Of a DNA stretch of 64,000 bases, positions 54,524-62,504 are shown in pieces. The notes beneath the pieces were generated by a model. It was given only the letters and a program-made list of their open reading frames with translations, did not search any database and was not told where the DNA came from. The translations under genes were made by a program, and so were the position numbers. Location: the NCBI GenBank assembly GCA_029907475.1, contig JARYLU010000008.1, positions 1-64,000 of the forward strand, written 5' to 3'. The stretch's first letter is position 1; each line of letters starts with the position of its first letter. This DNA is from Bacillota bacterium. Its GTDB lineage: Bacteria > Bacillota > DSM-12270 > Thermacetogeniales > Thermacetogeniaceae.

Positions 54524-57061
54524 GTGGCGCCGCTCGTCCTGATCACTGTTGCCTACGGGGCGGGGATCGCCCTTGCTTACACGGGAATAGGTGTTTCTCC
54601 CGCGGTTGCACTTGCGGGAGCGCTTGTTTTTTTGGTTGCGACGGTCTGGGGTTCCTGGCGGGGGAAAAGGGAAACTCCCTTTTTTCTCCTTTTTTGCTTT
54701 GTCTTTGCAGGGTATGCCTGGGCGGGACTGAGCCGGGTTGCTTTTCCCCCGGAATTAGAACCTTTTCTGGGCCACTACGTAAAGCTTCGGGGCACCATTG
54801 CGGAGCGGCCTGTCATTTACCCCAACCGGATTGTCTTTACACTTCAGGAACCAACCGTTGAACTCGCCGGGGAAAGCCGGCGCGGCCCGGGAAAAATCCA
54901 GGCGGCTTTTTACTTTCCTGCCGGTCCGGACGGTAGAGATGAGAGCAAGGGGGCGCCCCTGCAGGAGGTGAGCGGCCGGCAGCAAGGGGAAAACGGGCTT
55001 CGGGAAGACGAGGGGTCGCGCCTTGAAAAACTGCTCCCCGGGGACAGGGTCCTGTTTCAGGGACGACTGGATCTCCCTCCTGAAGCGGCTAACCCGGGGG
55101 ATTTCAATTACCGGGAGTACCTGGCCCGCCGCGGCATTGTTGCCCGGTTAGAGGCACAGGGTTTACCGGTCTTCCTTGGATCGGGAGAAGGAGATCTCCA
55201 GTATCTTTTGCGCCGCTCTCTGTCCCTGGTACGCCAGCGCGTTGAGAAAGGCATCGAAGAGGATCTGCATCCGGCCCAGGCCTCGTTCCTGATGGGGGTG
55301 TTGCTTGGGGCAAAAGAAGAACTCACACCGGATGACCGGGAGGTTTACCAGCGCACCGGGGTCATGCACCTTTTCGCAGTTTCCGGGCTTCATTTAGGCT
55401 TTGTCCTCTTCTTTTTCCTTGCCCTGGCCAGGCTGCTCCGTTTCGGGCGCAGTTCCACCCTTTTCCTTGTTGCTTTCGGTGTTTTGGGTTACGCCGCCCT
55501 GGTAGGTTTTCCTCCTTCGGTAACCAGAGCGGCGGTGATGGGCCTCACGGGGACGGTGGCTTACTTGTGGCCCCGGCGCAAAAGTGCACCGGCTTCCCTG
55601 GCCTTTGCCGCCCTTGTAATCCTGATCTTCCACCCGGGGTCGCTTTTCGATGCCGGTTTCCAGCTCTCCTTTGCTGCGACCTGGGGGATTATCTATCTTG
55701 CCGGCCCCCTGGGAGACCGCCTCCCCCTCCCCCCCGGCTGGAAAGGAGCAGTCACCGTTCCCCTCGGCGCCCAACTGGCAGTGCTCCCCCTGCTCGCCCT
55801 CTATTTTCAGCAAATTCCTTTCCTGAGTTTAGTTGCAAATATCCTCGTGGTTCTCCTCGCCGGCCTGGTGGTGAACCTGGGGCTGGCCGGAATGATCCTT
55901 ACCCTGCTGCACCAGGGGCTTGCAGGTCCTTTTTTCCTAACCGCCGGTGCCCTCACCCTACCGATTCGGGGCTTGCTTGACATTTTTGCCGCAGTGCCGG
56001 GCGGGACTCTGGCTGCGCCCTCTCCTCCCTGGTTTCTCACGGCTGCCTGGTTTACGCTGCTGGCAATTTTCAACTGGAGCTTCCGCTCCGGGAACGAGGT
56101 CTCTTTCCCCCATTTTCGTTTTCGCCCGCCCGCCCGCCGCTGGCTTATCCCTTCCCTGGTGGGGCTCCTCCTGACCGGATTTCTTCTGGTCAGGGGAATT
56201 GACCTGAGCGGCACGCCCGGGCAACTCCGGGTTACCTTTTTAAATGTCGGGCAGGGGGATGCAGTCCTGGTGGAAACACCCGGCAGGCGCAGCCTGCTGG
56301 TGGACGGCGGGGGAAAGCCTGCTTTCAGCCAGTCTTCTTTCGACCCGGGGCGGCAGGTTGTCGTTCCCTACCTCACCCGCCGGGGAATCCGCCGGCTCGA
56401 CCTTGTAGTCAACTCCCACCCGCACGAAGACCACCTGGGGGGCTTGCTTGCGGTTTGCGAAAAGATCCAGGTGGGGGAAGTGGTTGCTCCTCCCGTGAAG
56501 CATCCCACCCCTTTGTGGCTGAAATTTGAAGCTTTGCTGGAGGAGAGAGGAATTCCCTTGCACCGGGTAAGCTCGGGAACGACTCTTCATCTCGACCCGA
56601 AAGTCAGAATTACCTTCCTCCACCCTCCACCCAGTCTTCTCACGGGGACGCGGAGCGACTTGAATAATAACTCACTGGTCATGCGCCTCGAATACGGGAG
56701 GTTTGGTTTTTTGCTGACCGGGGACATCGAGCAGGAGGGGATGACGGCTCTCGTTGAGGCCGTCCGGCGCGGCTCCCTAAGCAGGGAATTACTCCAGGCA
56801 GTGGTTCTGAAGGCGCCGCATCACGGGAGCGCCACCGGTATCGTTTTGGAGTTTGCCGCACTCGTCAGGCCGCAGGTGGTCGTGATCTCTGTTGGCCCCA
56901 ACTCCTTCGGACATCCTTCTCCTGAGACACTGAGGTTCTGGCAGGAGCAGAAGGCAACGGTTCTCCGCACCGATACTGACGGAGCAGTTATTTTTGAGAC
57001 AGACGGGAAGCGGCTTATTTTACGAACCGGTCGCGCGAGAGATGTCAGTCACCGAAGCTGA
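54524..57061 (+). CDS. comEC: DNA internalisation competence protein ComEC
   Basis: An 845-residue channel protein for transforming DNA: N-terminal helices with a DUF4131 domain, the Competence domain (about 235-500; GVMHLFAVSGLHLGFVLFF region), and a C-terminal metallo-beta-lactamase-like domain (from about 565, LRVTFLNVGQGDAVLVETP; metal motif NSHPHEDHLGG; APHHGS). Start GTG 54524 with AGGAGGG upstream. A TATAAT at about 54471 may belong to its promoter. Tail-to-tail overlap of 17 bp with pfkA. Confidence 0.95.
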   Translation: MAPLVLITVAYGAGIALAYTGIGVSPAVALAGALVFLVATVWGSWRGKRETPFFLLFCFVFAGYAWAGLSRVAFPPELEPFLGHYVKLRGTIAERPVIYPNRIVFTLQEPTVELAGESRRGPGKIQAAFYFPAGPDGRDESKGAPLQEVSGRQQGENGLREDEGSRLEKLLPGDRVLFQGRLDLPPEAANPGDFNYREYLARRGIVARLEAQGLPVFLGSGEGDLQYLLRRSLSLVRQRVEKGIEEDLHPAQASFLMGVLLGAKEELTPDDREVYQRTGVMHLFAVSGLHLGFVLFFFLALARLLRFGRSSTLFLVAFGVLGYAALVGFPPSVTRAAVMGLTGTVAYLWPRRKSAPASLAFAALVILIFHPGSLFDAGFQLSFAATWGIIYLAGPLGDRLPLPPGWKGAVTVPLGAQLAVLPLLALYFQQIPFLSLVANILVVLLAGLVVNLGLAGMILTLLHQGLAGPFFLTAGALTLPIRGLLDIFAAVPGGTLAAPSPPWFLTAAWFTLLAIFNWSFRSGNEVSFPHFRFRPPARRWLIPSLVGLLLTGFLLVRGIDLSGTPGQLRVTFLNVGQGDAVLVETPGRRSLLVDGGGKPAFSQSSFDPGRQVVVPYLTRRGIRRLDLVVNSHPHEDHLGGLLAVCEKIQVGEVVAPPVKHPTPLWLKFEALLEERGIPLHRVSSGTTLHLDPKVRITFLHPPPSLLTGTRSDLNNNSLVMRLEYGRFGFLLTGDIEQEGMTALVEAVRRGSLSRELLQAVVLKAPHHGSATGIVLEFAALVRPQVVVISVGPNSFGHPSPETLRFWQEQKATVLRTDTDGAVIFETDGKRLILRTGRARDVSHRS

Positions 57062-58124
57062 TTCCAATGGCCCGGGCGGCGTGGACCAGCTGGCTTTCCG
57101 GAGGAACGCGCGCCGCCTGTCTGGTTGCTTCGGCAAGGGGTACGGCGGCGATCTCCTGTCCTTTCAGGGCCACCATGAAACCGGCGCGTCCTTCCAGGAC
57201 AAGCTCTGCCGCGGCAACACCAAAGCGGGTGGCAAGGACGCGGTCGAAGGAGGAAGGGGAACCTCCCCGCTGGATGTGACCCAAAACCGTTACCCTTGTT
57301 TCAATTCCCGTTACCCTTTCAATCAATTCTCCTACAACCTGCCCGACCCCGCCCAGGCGGACGGGATCTCCGCTTCCTTTGATTTTTTCCCGGACCACGC
57401 GGCGGCCGCCAGGGGCAGGGGCACCCTCGGCCACTACGATGATGCTGAACATCTTCCCTTCAGCCTGTCTTTCTTTTATTTTTGCGATAATGCTCTCCAG
57501 GCGCCAGGGGATCTCCGGGATTAAGATCACATCGGCACCTCCTGCAATTCCGCTCCAAACCGCAATCCAGCCGGCATAGCGGCCCATGACTTCCAGCACC
57601 ATCACGCGGTGGTGGGACTCTGCAGTTGTATGGAGTTTGTCCAGCGCCTCTGTGGCCGTAGCTACTGCGGTATCAAAACCGAAGGTCTGGTCGGTGGCGG
57701 CAAGGTCGTTGTCAATGGTCTTGGGAACCCCGACCAGGGGAGCGCCCATCGAAACCAGTTTACGTGCGATGGACAGGGTGCCGTCCCCACCGATCACGAT
57801 GAGAGAATCCAGTTGAAAGGCCCGCAAATTTTCCAGTAGCCTTTCGGTTACATCGCGGTATGTGATTGTTCCATCGGGGGCCGCGACAGGATAGCGGAAG
57901 GGGTTATCCCTGTTGTTTGTCCCGAGGATTGTCCCCCCGCGGTGCAGGAGGCCGGAAACCGCGGCTTTCTCCAGGGAAATCCAGTCCCGTTCGATGATTC
58001 CCCGGTACCCGTCTTTGAACCCGATCACTTCTACGTCTCGCGCCAGTAAAGTTTTGGCCGCAGCCCTGATCACGGCGTTGAGCCCCGGGCAGTCTCCCCC
58101 ACCCGTTAAAATTCCCGCACGCAT
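57045..58124 (-). CDS. pfkA: 6-phosphofructokinase
   Basis: Glycolytic kinase, 359 residues, of the long PfkA/group III type. GILTGGGDCPGLNAVIR at 4-20 and VIGGDGTLSIA carry the donor site: Gly in GGDGT is the ATP-type residue, while PKTIDND has the Lys typical of PPi-type and group III enzymes. Catalytic TIDND is present, as are MGRYAG and the later HIQRGGSPSSFDR. Donor probably ATP, not certain. Convergent with comEC. Confidence 0.92.
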   Translation of the reverse strand: MRAGILTGGGDCPGLNAVIRAAAKTLLARDVEVIGFKDGYRGIIERDWISLEKAAVSGLLHRGGTILGTNNRDNPFRYPVAAPDGTITYRDVTERLLENLRAFQLDSLIVIGGDGTLSIARKLVSMGAPLVGVPKTIDNDLAATDQTFGFDTAVATATEALDKLHTTAESHHRVMVLEVMGRYAGWIAVWSGIAGGADVILIPEIPWRLESIIAKIKERQAEGKMFSIIVVAEGAPAPGGRRVVREKIKGSGDPVRLGGVGQVVGELIERVTGIETRVTVLGHIQRGGSPSSFDRVLATRFGVAAAELVLEGRAGFMVALKGQEIAAVPLAEATRQAARVPPESQLVHAARAIGISFGD

Positions 58125-58166
58125 TTATCTCCCTTCTTTCCCAGGAGAAATGTTTTTTATTCAGTT

Positions 58167-58190
58167 ATTATATCATAAACCGGTTATAAT
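58167..58190 (-). promoter_or_regulatory. Candidate pfkA promoter with palindrome
   Basis: On the minus strand, TATAAT lies at 58172-58167, about 40 nt before the pfkA ATG. Just upstream of it is a near-palindrome TTATAACCGGTTTAT that overlaps the expected -35 and may be an operator. The -35 itself is weak. Confidence 0.4.
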
Positions 58191-58364
58191 TACCTTTCCC
58201 CCTCTGGCACTTAAGCTTGAAGGTTGCGGCATGCCACACACCCCCTTTTCGAGCCAGCGCGGCAGTGGTTTTAGTTTCCTGTCTGAAAATAACAAGTGCC
58301 AATTTGCCGCGAAAAAGCATAAGTTAGAGAGAGACTTTAATCTTGATTACAGGGAGGGGATGAG

Positions 58365-58703
58365 TTGAGCGAACTCAATCTCGCGGGACTTTTTCAGCAG
58401 CTCCAGTCCTCCGGGTTACCTTCGGACGCCTCTCAAATCGGCACTTTTCTCCGCAGCCTGGGCATTTCTCCTGAGAACCCGGAAACCGCTAAGAAGTTGC
58501 TGGAACAGGCAGGTCTAACTGAGCAAGAACTGCAACAGAAAGAAAATATTATCTCTTTGATTAACCAGATGACTGCCAGCTTGAGCCCTGAAATGCGGCA
58601 GCAAATGTCTCAAATCATCGAGCAGACAATCAAGCAGTTAGACTGCGGGGAACTGCCTCAAGATCTTGCAGATTTTCTTAACCAGTGGAAAAAGCCTGAA
58701 TAA
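58365..58703 (+). CDS. Conserved-looking hypothetical protein
   Basis: A 112-residue soluble, helix-forming protein rich in Gln, Leu and Ser (LFQQLQSSGLPSDASQIGTF, then NIISLINQMTASLSPEMRQQ). No membrane segment or catalytic motif. Start TTG 58365, GGGAGGGG upstream. Transcribed alone, with two terminators after it. Function not recognised. The strong ribosome site and terminators argue it is real. Confidence 0.7.
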   Translation: MSELNLAGLFQQLQSSGLPSDASQIGTFLRSLGISPENPETAKKLLEQAGLTEQELQQKENIISLINQMTASLSPEMRQQMSQIIEQTIKQLDCGELPQDLADFLNQWKKPE

Positions 58704-58723
58704 AACAGCCTGAATAAACGAAT

Positions 58724-58750
58724 TCAGCCGGCTTGAAGCCGGCTGATTCT
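58724..58750 (+). terminator. Terminator 1 after the 112-residue gene
   Basis: TCAGCCGGC (58724-58732) pairs with GCCGGCTGA (58738-58746), loop TTGAA, then TTCTTTT. Confidence 0.85.
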
Positions 58751-58753
58751 TTT

Positions 58754-58780
58754 AGCCCTGGCACCTGGCCAGGGCTTTTT
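58754..58780 (+). terminator. Terminator 2, directly following terminator 1
   Basis: AGCCCTGGC (58754-58762) pairs with GCCAGGGCT (58768-58776), followed by TTTTT. Unusual tandem arrangement; the hairpins may also insulate the minus-strand small genes. Confidence 0.85.
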
Positions 58781-58791
58781 CAACATGGAAC

Positions 58792-58920
58792 CTAAGCGTC
58801 GGTAGCTACTACTCTAAAAGGGAAAAAGCAAAAGCAGCAGAAGAAGATGATGATGATAATGATGATGATAATGATCCACCACCAGAAGAACCCAAGACCA
58901 CGGCTTGCTACATCCGCCAT
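58792..58920 (-). CDS. Tiny polyisoleucine membrane protein, copy A (42 residues)
   Basis: ATG at 58920 (minus), AGGAGGG 8 nt upstream, TAG at 58794-58792. N-terminus MADVASRGLGFFWWW, then ten consecutive Ile, then an FFCCFCFF block and a short tail. One membrane helix with a Trp belt on one side and a Cys/Phe cluster on the other. Paralogue of the gene at 58957-59064. The type recalls small hydrophobic spore-associated proteins of Firmicutes (YjcZ-like), but no family is certain. Nearly all Ile codons are ATC/ATT, giving a visible trinucleotide repeat. Confidence 0.7.
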   Translation of the reverse strand: MADVASRGLGFFWWWIIIIIIIIIIFFCCFCFFPFRVVATDA

Positions 58921-58956
58921 ATTAAAAACCCTCCTTTTTTATTCAGGCAGATTCAT

Positions 58957-59064
58957 TTAAAATAAGAAGCAACAGAAGCAGAAGAAGAAGAGAATAATGA
59001 TAATAATGATGAGAATGCAGCACCACCAGGAGAAGCCAGGTTTCGGAGCTTCAAATTCCGGCAT
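58957..59064 (-). CDS. Tiny polyisoleucine membrane protein, copy B (35 residues)
   Basis: ATG at 59064 (minus), AAAGGGGGT upstream. N-terminus MPEFEAPKPGFSWWCC, an Ile-rich core (ILIIIIII), then LFFFCFCCFLF and stop. Same architecture as copy A: acidic/Pro N-terminus, GF-x-WW, Ile run, Cys/Phe end. First gene of a two-gene unit on the minus strand, with copy A 36 nt downstream. A sigma-K-like promoter lies upstream. Confidence 0.75.
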   Translation of the reverse strand: MPEFEAPKPGFSWWCCILIIIIIILFFFCFCCFLF

Positions 59065-59166
59065 ACGATAACCCCCTTTTATCACAATTTTCGCAGACCC
59101 GATTGGTTTTCGAGTGGAATGGTGAAGATGAGAAGGAAGATCGTTGCAAAAATATTTCTGCTTTTT

Positions 59167-59194
59167 TAATATATGAAGCAGGCTGGGAAGGGGT
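59167..59194 (-). promoter_or_regulatory. Sigma-K-like promoter for the polyisoleucine genes
   Basis: On the minus strand: AC (59194-59193), 17-nt spacer, CATATATTA (59175-59167), matching the sporulation sigma-K pattern AC-N16/17-CATANNNTA. About 100 nt upstream of copy B. Short motif, so chance occurrence is possible. Confidence 0.35.
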
Positions 59195-59301
59195 TCCATA
59201 CAGAGTTAGTTTTTGATTTTCCAGGCAAGGCCGCGGGGAACGGCAAGGAGGGCCCAGCCGGGGGAGGATCGTACAGAATCTGTACCAGTGAGGTGAGAAA
59301 G

Positions 59302-60312
59302 GTGCCCGTCTTATCCTATCAGGAGGCGAGGAAGAGGCTGGCGCGGGGGGATTTTCCGGCTTTGCTCCTGCTGCATGGAGAGGAGCAGTTTCTCGCGCGA
59401 GAATTGATCCAGTTCCTGCTTGCCCGGCTTGAGGCCAGGGAGGGATCTGTTGATTACCTGGAGTGGGGGGAGGGGGTTGGGGAGGCAGAACTCTCAACCG
59501 CTCTTACCACCTTGCCTCTTGGTTGCTCCAGGCGCTTCGTAGTCGCCGGCGATCCACCCCTTGCTGTCGTGACTTCCTCTTTTAAGTTCCTCAATCCTGC
59601 CCTGGTACTTGTTTTGCTTTTCCGGACAAAAATTAAAGCGTCCGAAGCTGCCTACCGGATTGGGGAAGAAAGGGGTTGGGTTGTGGAATGTACCCCATTA
59701 AAGGGGAAAGAGCTGTTGCAGTGGATGCAGGCGGAAGCCCGGGTCCGGGGCAAAGAGCTTCCTGTTCCTGCAGGAGAGTACCTGCGCTTCTTGTGCGGTG
59801 ATAGTCTGGCGCAGCTCCGGCAGGAAATCGAAAAAGCTTCTCTTTTCCTCGAACCCGCGCAAAAAGTGATTACGGTCGCGGTTTTGCAAAAGGTAGGGAG
59901 CCGCACGGCAGGGCGGAGCGTGTTCGAGCTGGTGGATGCGATGGCAGAGCGGAAAGCCGGGGCAGTCAGGGATGTGCTGGCCGATCTTTTAAGCCAGGGA
60001 CACCCCCCGGTTCTTCTGGTTGCCCTTCTATCCCGCCATTTTCTGCAAATGCTGGAGGCGGCCTGCCTCCGGGAGGAGGGTGTTAACCCCTCCCGGATCT
60101 TGGAGGTCATGGGACTTCACCCTTATGCCGCGAAAAAGTTGCTGAAACAGGTTGGTTCCTACCGGATGGAGGAGATCGAAGCTGTCCTGAACTCCCTCCT
60201 CCTTTTAGACCGGTCAATAAAGGAAGGAAAAGGTGCTCCCCATTTATTGCTGGAAGCGGGACTGAGCGAAATCTGCATGCAAAAACCCCTTGCCCTTCAA
60301 CGCAAGAGGTAG
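59302..60312 (+). CDS. holA: DNA polymerase III subunit delta
   Basis: Clamp-loader subunit, 336 residues. ALLLLHGEEQFLARELIQFL near the N-terminus (Walker-A-like degenerate P-loop), EKASLFL and the C-terminal collar domain with HPPVLLVALLSRHFLQMLE-type sequence. Start GTG 59302 preceded by GAGGTGAGAAA and matching the family N-terminus (VLSYQEARKRLA). An in-frame extension to 59173 is not homologous. Convergent with rpsT, its usual neighbour. Confidence 0.92.
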   Translation: MPVLSYQEARKRLARGDFPALLLLHGEEQFLARELIQFLLARLEAREGSVDYLEWGEGVGEAELSTALTTLPLGCSRRFVVAGDPPLAVVTSSFKFLNPALVLVLLFRTKIKASEAAYRIGEERGWVVECTPLKGKELLQWMQAEARVRGKELPVPAGEYLRFLCGDSLAQLRQEIEKASLFLEPAQKVITVAVLQKVGSRTAGRSVFELVDAMAERKAGAVRDVLADLLSQGHPPVLLVALLSRHFLQMLEAACLREEGVNPSRILEVMGLHPYAAKKLLKQVGSYRMEEIEAVLNSLLLLDRSIKEGKGAPHLLLEAGLSEICMQKPLALQRKR

Positions 60313-60338
60313 TTCAGAGCCTTAAGCCGTTGTTTTAT

Positions 60339-60608
60339 TTAACTTTCTGAAATTGTTTTTAATCGTCTTGCCAGTTGCGCTTTTTTCCGGTCCCTAGAAT
60401 TAGGGTGAATGACTCCTTTCGATGCTACTTTATCGATGAGGCGGGTCGCGGTTTTAAAAGTTGCCTCAATTTTCGTTTGATCTCCTGCTGCGAGGGCATC
60501 TTCGAATCTTTTGACCGCAGTTTTCATGGCCGATTTTTGGGAGGCATTCCGGAGTGTGCGGATCTTCGCGAGCCGGGCTTTTTTCATTGCAGAGCGGTTT
60601 TTTGCCAT
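60339..60608 (-). CDS. rpsT: 30S ribosomal protein S20
   Basis: An 89-residue basic S20 with MAKNRSAMKKARLAKIRTLR at the N-terminus and SKGVIHPNSRDRKKAQLARR (family SKGIIHKNxAARKKSRL) at the C-terminus. ATG at 60608 with AAAGGGGGTG upstream. A longer frame from 60656 is not homologous. Confidence 0.96.
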   Translation of the reverse strand: MAKNRSAMKKARLAKIRTLRNASQKSAMKTAVKRFEDALAAGDQTKIEATFKTATRLIDKVASKGVIHPNSRDRKKAQLARRLKTISES

Positions 60609-60660
60609 TTTTTCACCCCCTTTATCCCCAGGGTCGAATCTAATCTTCTCAAACATTTTT

Positions 60661-60689
60661 ATCCTAACATGACCGCACTAAAATTACAA
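60661..60689 (-). promoter_or_regulatory. Candidate rpsT promoter
   Basis: Minus strand: TTGTAA (60689-60684), 17-nt spacer, TAGGAT (60666-60661), about 50 nt before the rpsT ATG. Confidence 0.45.
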
Positions 60690-60730
60690 CCCTCCGGGCG
60701 TTTCTTTTTCCAGCGTTCCCCCACCGGGCC

Positions 60731-60752
60731 GCTCAATAATATGCTCAATAAT
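60731..60752 (+). repeat. Direct repeat GCTCAATAAT x2
   Basis: GCTCAATAAT at 60731-60740 and 60743-60752, separated by AT. Short; significance unknown. Confidence 0.5.
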
Positions 60753-60845
60753 GAATAATCACTTCAGAGATCAGCTAGAGTAATAATAACTGCCGGCGGG
60801 CGACATTATGAAACCAGCACTCTAATTTAACCGGTCTGCAAGGTA

Positions 60846-60877
60846 AATTCCACCTCGAAAGGGTGGAATTTTTTTGC
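60846..60877 (+). terminator. Terminator upstream of spoIIP
   Basis: AATTCCACC (60846-60854) pairs with GGTGGAATT (60862-60870), followed by a run of T. No gene on the plus strand ends just before it, so it may stop read-through from holA or act as a leader attenuator. Confidence 0.8.
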
Positions 60878-60945
60878 GCTCATATTTTACCACAAGCTGG
60901 AATAAGATTGTAAGGAACAGATGGGACTTAGGAGGAAGAGGGATC

Positions 60946-61938
60946 TTGAGACAATTTTTGGCTGCGCGGTTTCTTTTATTTGTTCTGATCTGCCTGAGCG
61001 GGTGGGGAATCGCAGGGGTTGCACGGGCTTCTTTAAATCAGAACCACCCTTATCCAGGTCTTCTGGCCTGGGGGCTGGGAAACCCGGGGGCTCAAACTGA
61101 GGACCGGATCATTTTAAACGGTGCTTTAGTTTACATAACAGGTGTTGACCCCGGTTACCTGCCGGGTATCCTTGAAAAAGGCCTTCCCGCCGCGGCTTTT
61201 GAGACAAATGGCGTTACTCCCGTCTTTGCCGGGGACTTTTCCGGAAGTGAAGGGGAACGCCCGCTTCAGGATGAGGAGGTTGCCGGGGAGCCTCATGATT
61301 TAAGCAGCCAACCTGTCGAGGTTGCCTTTTATCACACTCACAATGCCGAAACCTATCTCCCGCTTCACGGTACAAGCAAGGTCCAGGGGGAAAACGGAGG
61401 GGTGAGTCTGGTTGCCCGGGAAATGGCGAAATTGTTAGAAGGGGAAGGGGTTAAAGCAGTTCACGACCAGACAATTCACGACCACCCGGATTTCCCTACC
61501 TCCTATATTAAATCAGAAGCAACTGCCCAGCGCCTGGTTCAGGAGAACTCTGTTCTCAAAGCGCTGGTGGATGTACACCGGGACGCGGGATTAAGCAAGA
61601 AGGAAACCGTGAAGGTTGAGGGCAAGGAGGTTGCCCGTATTTTACTGATTGTAGGAAACGGAGACCGGCTGCCAAATCCTCACTGGCGGGAGAATTACGC
61701 TTTTGCCCAGGAAATTGCCGCCCGCCTCAAGGAAAAATACCCGGGCGTTTTGAAGGAAGTGAGGTTGAAGCCGGGGCGTTACAACCAGCACGTTTCTCCG
61801 CATGCACTTCTCGTTGAGGTTGGGAGCGATCAAAACACGCTGGATGAAGCCCTGGGCGCGGCTCGCTGCTTTGCCACCGTCCTTGCAGAACTGGTCCGTG
61901 AAAGCAGGGCCGGGGAAAGTACCAGGGACGACGGGTGA
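60946..61938 (+). CDS. spoIIP: Stage II sporulation protein P (SpoIIP)
   Basis: Membrane-anchored amidase/endopeptidase of the DMP machine that thins septal peptidoglycan in engulfment. Helix near the N-terminus (FLLFVLICLSGWGIAGVA), SpoIIP domain with VAFYHTHNAETYLP, ALVDVHRDAG and the late LLVEVGSDQNTLDEAL. All family motifs present. Start TTG 60946 with GGAGG 10 nt upstream is favoured; the upstream frame to 60874 begins in the terminator. About 330 residues. Confidence 0.93.
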   Translation: MRQFLAARFLLFVLICLSGWGIAGVARASLNQNHPYPGLLAWGLGNPGAQTEDRIILNGALVYITGVDPGYLPGILEKGLPAAAFETNGVTPVFAGDFSGSEGERPLQDEEVAGEPHDLSSQPVEVAFYHTHNAETYLPLHGTSKVQGENGGVSLVAREMAKLLEGEGVKAVHDQTIHDHPDFPTSYIKSEATAQRLVQENSVLKALVDVHRDAGLSKKETVKVEGKEVARILLIVGNGDRLPNPHWRENYAFAQEIAARLKEKYPGVLKEVRLKPGRYNQHVSPHALLVEVGSDQNTLDEALGAARCFATVLAELVRESRAGESTRDDG

Positions 61939-61944
61939 ATACTT

Positions 61945-62241
61945 TTGCGGTCCATGGGAATCTTAGTAAAAAAGCAAAGCAGGGAGGTGGCCGGATTGGA
62001 AAAATGGCAGCGCCTGACGGTTGTCTTTGCCCTGGCCCTGCTTTTAGTAAGCGGACTTAACCTTGCGGCGCGTGCGACCCAGCAAATCAAGGGGGAAGAG
62101 AAAAAATTTTTCGCCCTGGATTTGAAAAACCGGGAAATCGTAATCTGCGGCGATTCTTATCAGGTTGAAACGCTCCTGGACCGGGGCAAAAGGGATTTGG
62201 CCCACCTTCTAGAAGCGGTTTCCTGGCCGGATCTCAAGTAG
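61945..62241 (+). CDS. Small single-helix membrane protein
   Basis: A 98-residue protein with a basic N-terminus, one helix (about 23-41, RLTVVFALALLLVSGLNLA) and a soluble C-terminal part (FFALDLKNREIVICGDSYQV). Start TTG 61945 or ATG 61954, only 6-15 nt after spoIIP, so probably co-transcribed with it. No family recognised; a sporulation link is inferred from position only. Confidence 0.65.
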   Translation: MRSMGILVKKQSREVAGLEKWQRLTVVFALALLLVSGLNLAARATQQIKGEEKKFFALDLKNREIVICGDSYQVETLLDRGKRDLAHLLEAVSWPDLK

Positions 62242-62376
62242 ATATAACTCGAGAACTTCAAAGGGCTTTTTTTAAAGGGCACAAAGTGATAATATCTACT
62301 TTAGGTGCCCTGATTTATTTTTCAGAAAAGACCTTCATGCCGCTCATGCGACACCATCAGAAGAATGAAAATAAAG

Positions 62377-62473
62377 GGTTATCCTTGCGCCCGAAGACCT
62401 TGCGGAATCAGGAGCGAGTGGAAGTGCTTGCCTGGCAACCGACCGGAGTCCGGGAGCGAGCGCAAGGATAGCC
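62377..62473 (+). other. Large stem-loop in the murJ leader
   Basis: GGTTATCCTTGCGC (62377-62390) pairs with GCGCAAGGATAGCC (62460-62473): 14 bp with one G-U, enclosing 69 nt that include CCGG-AGT-CCGG and TTGCC/GGCAA segments. It ends 32 nt before the murJ ATG. Resembles a structured RNA domain; no known riboswitch class was recognised. Confidence 0.5.
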
Positions 62474-62504
62474 GGCTCATATTTTCAGGAAAGAGGAGAA
62501 AAAA

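Noticed and set aside
57067-57839. Several plus-strand open frames over pfkA
   Set aside because: They are complements of the pfkA coding sequence and lack homology.
58834-58873. GATGAT/AATGAT trinucleotide repeat as a microsatellite
   Set aside because: It is the complement of Ile codons in the polyisoleucine gene on the minus strand.
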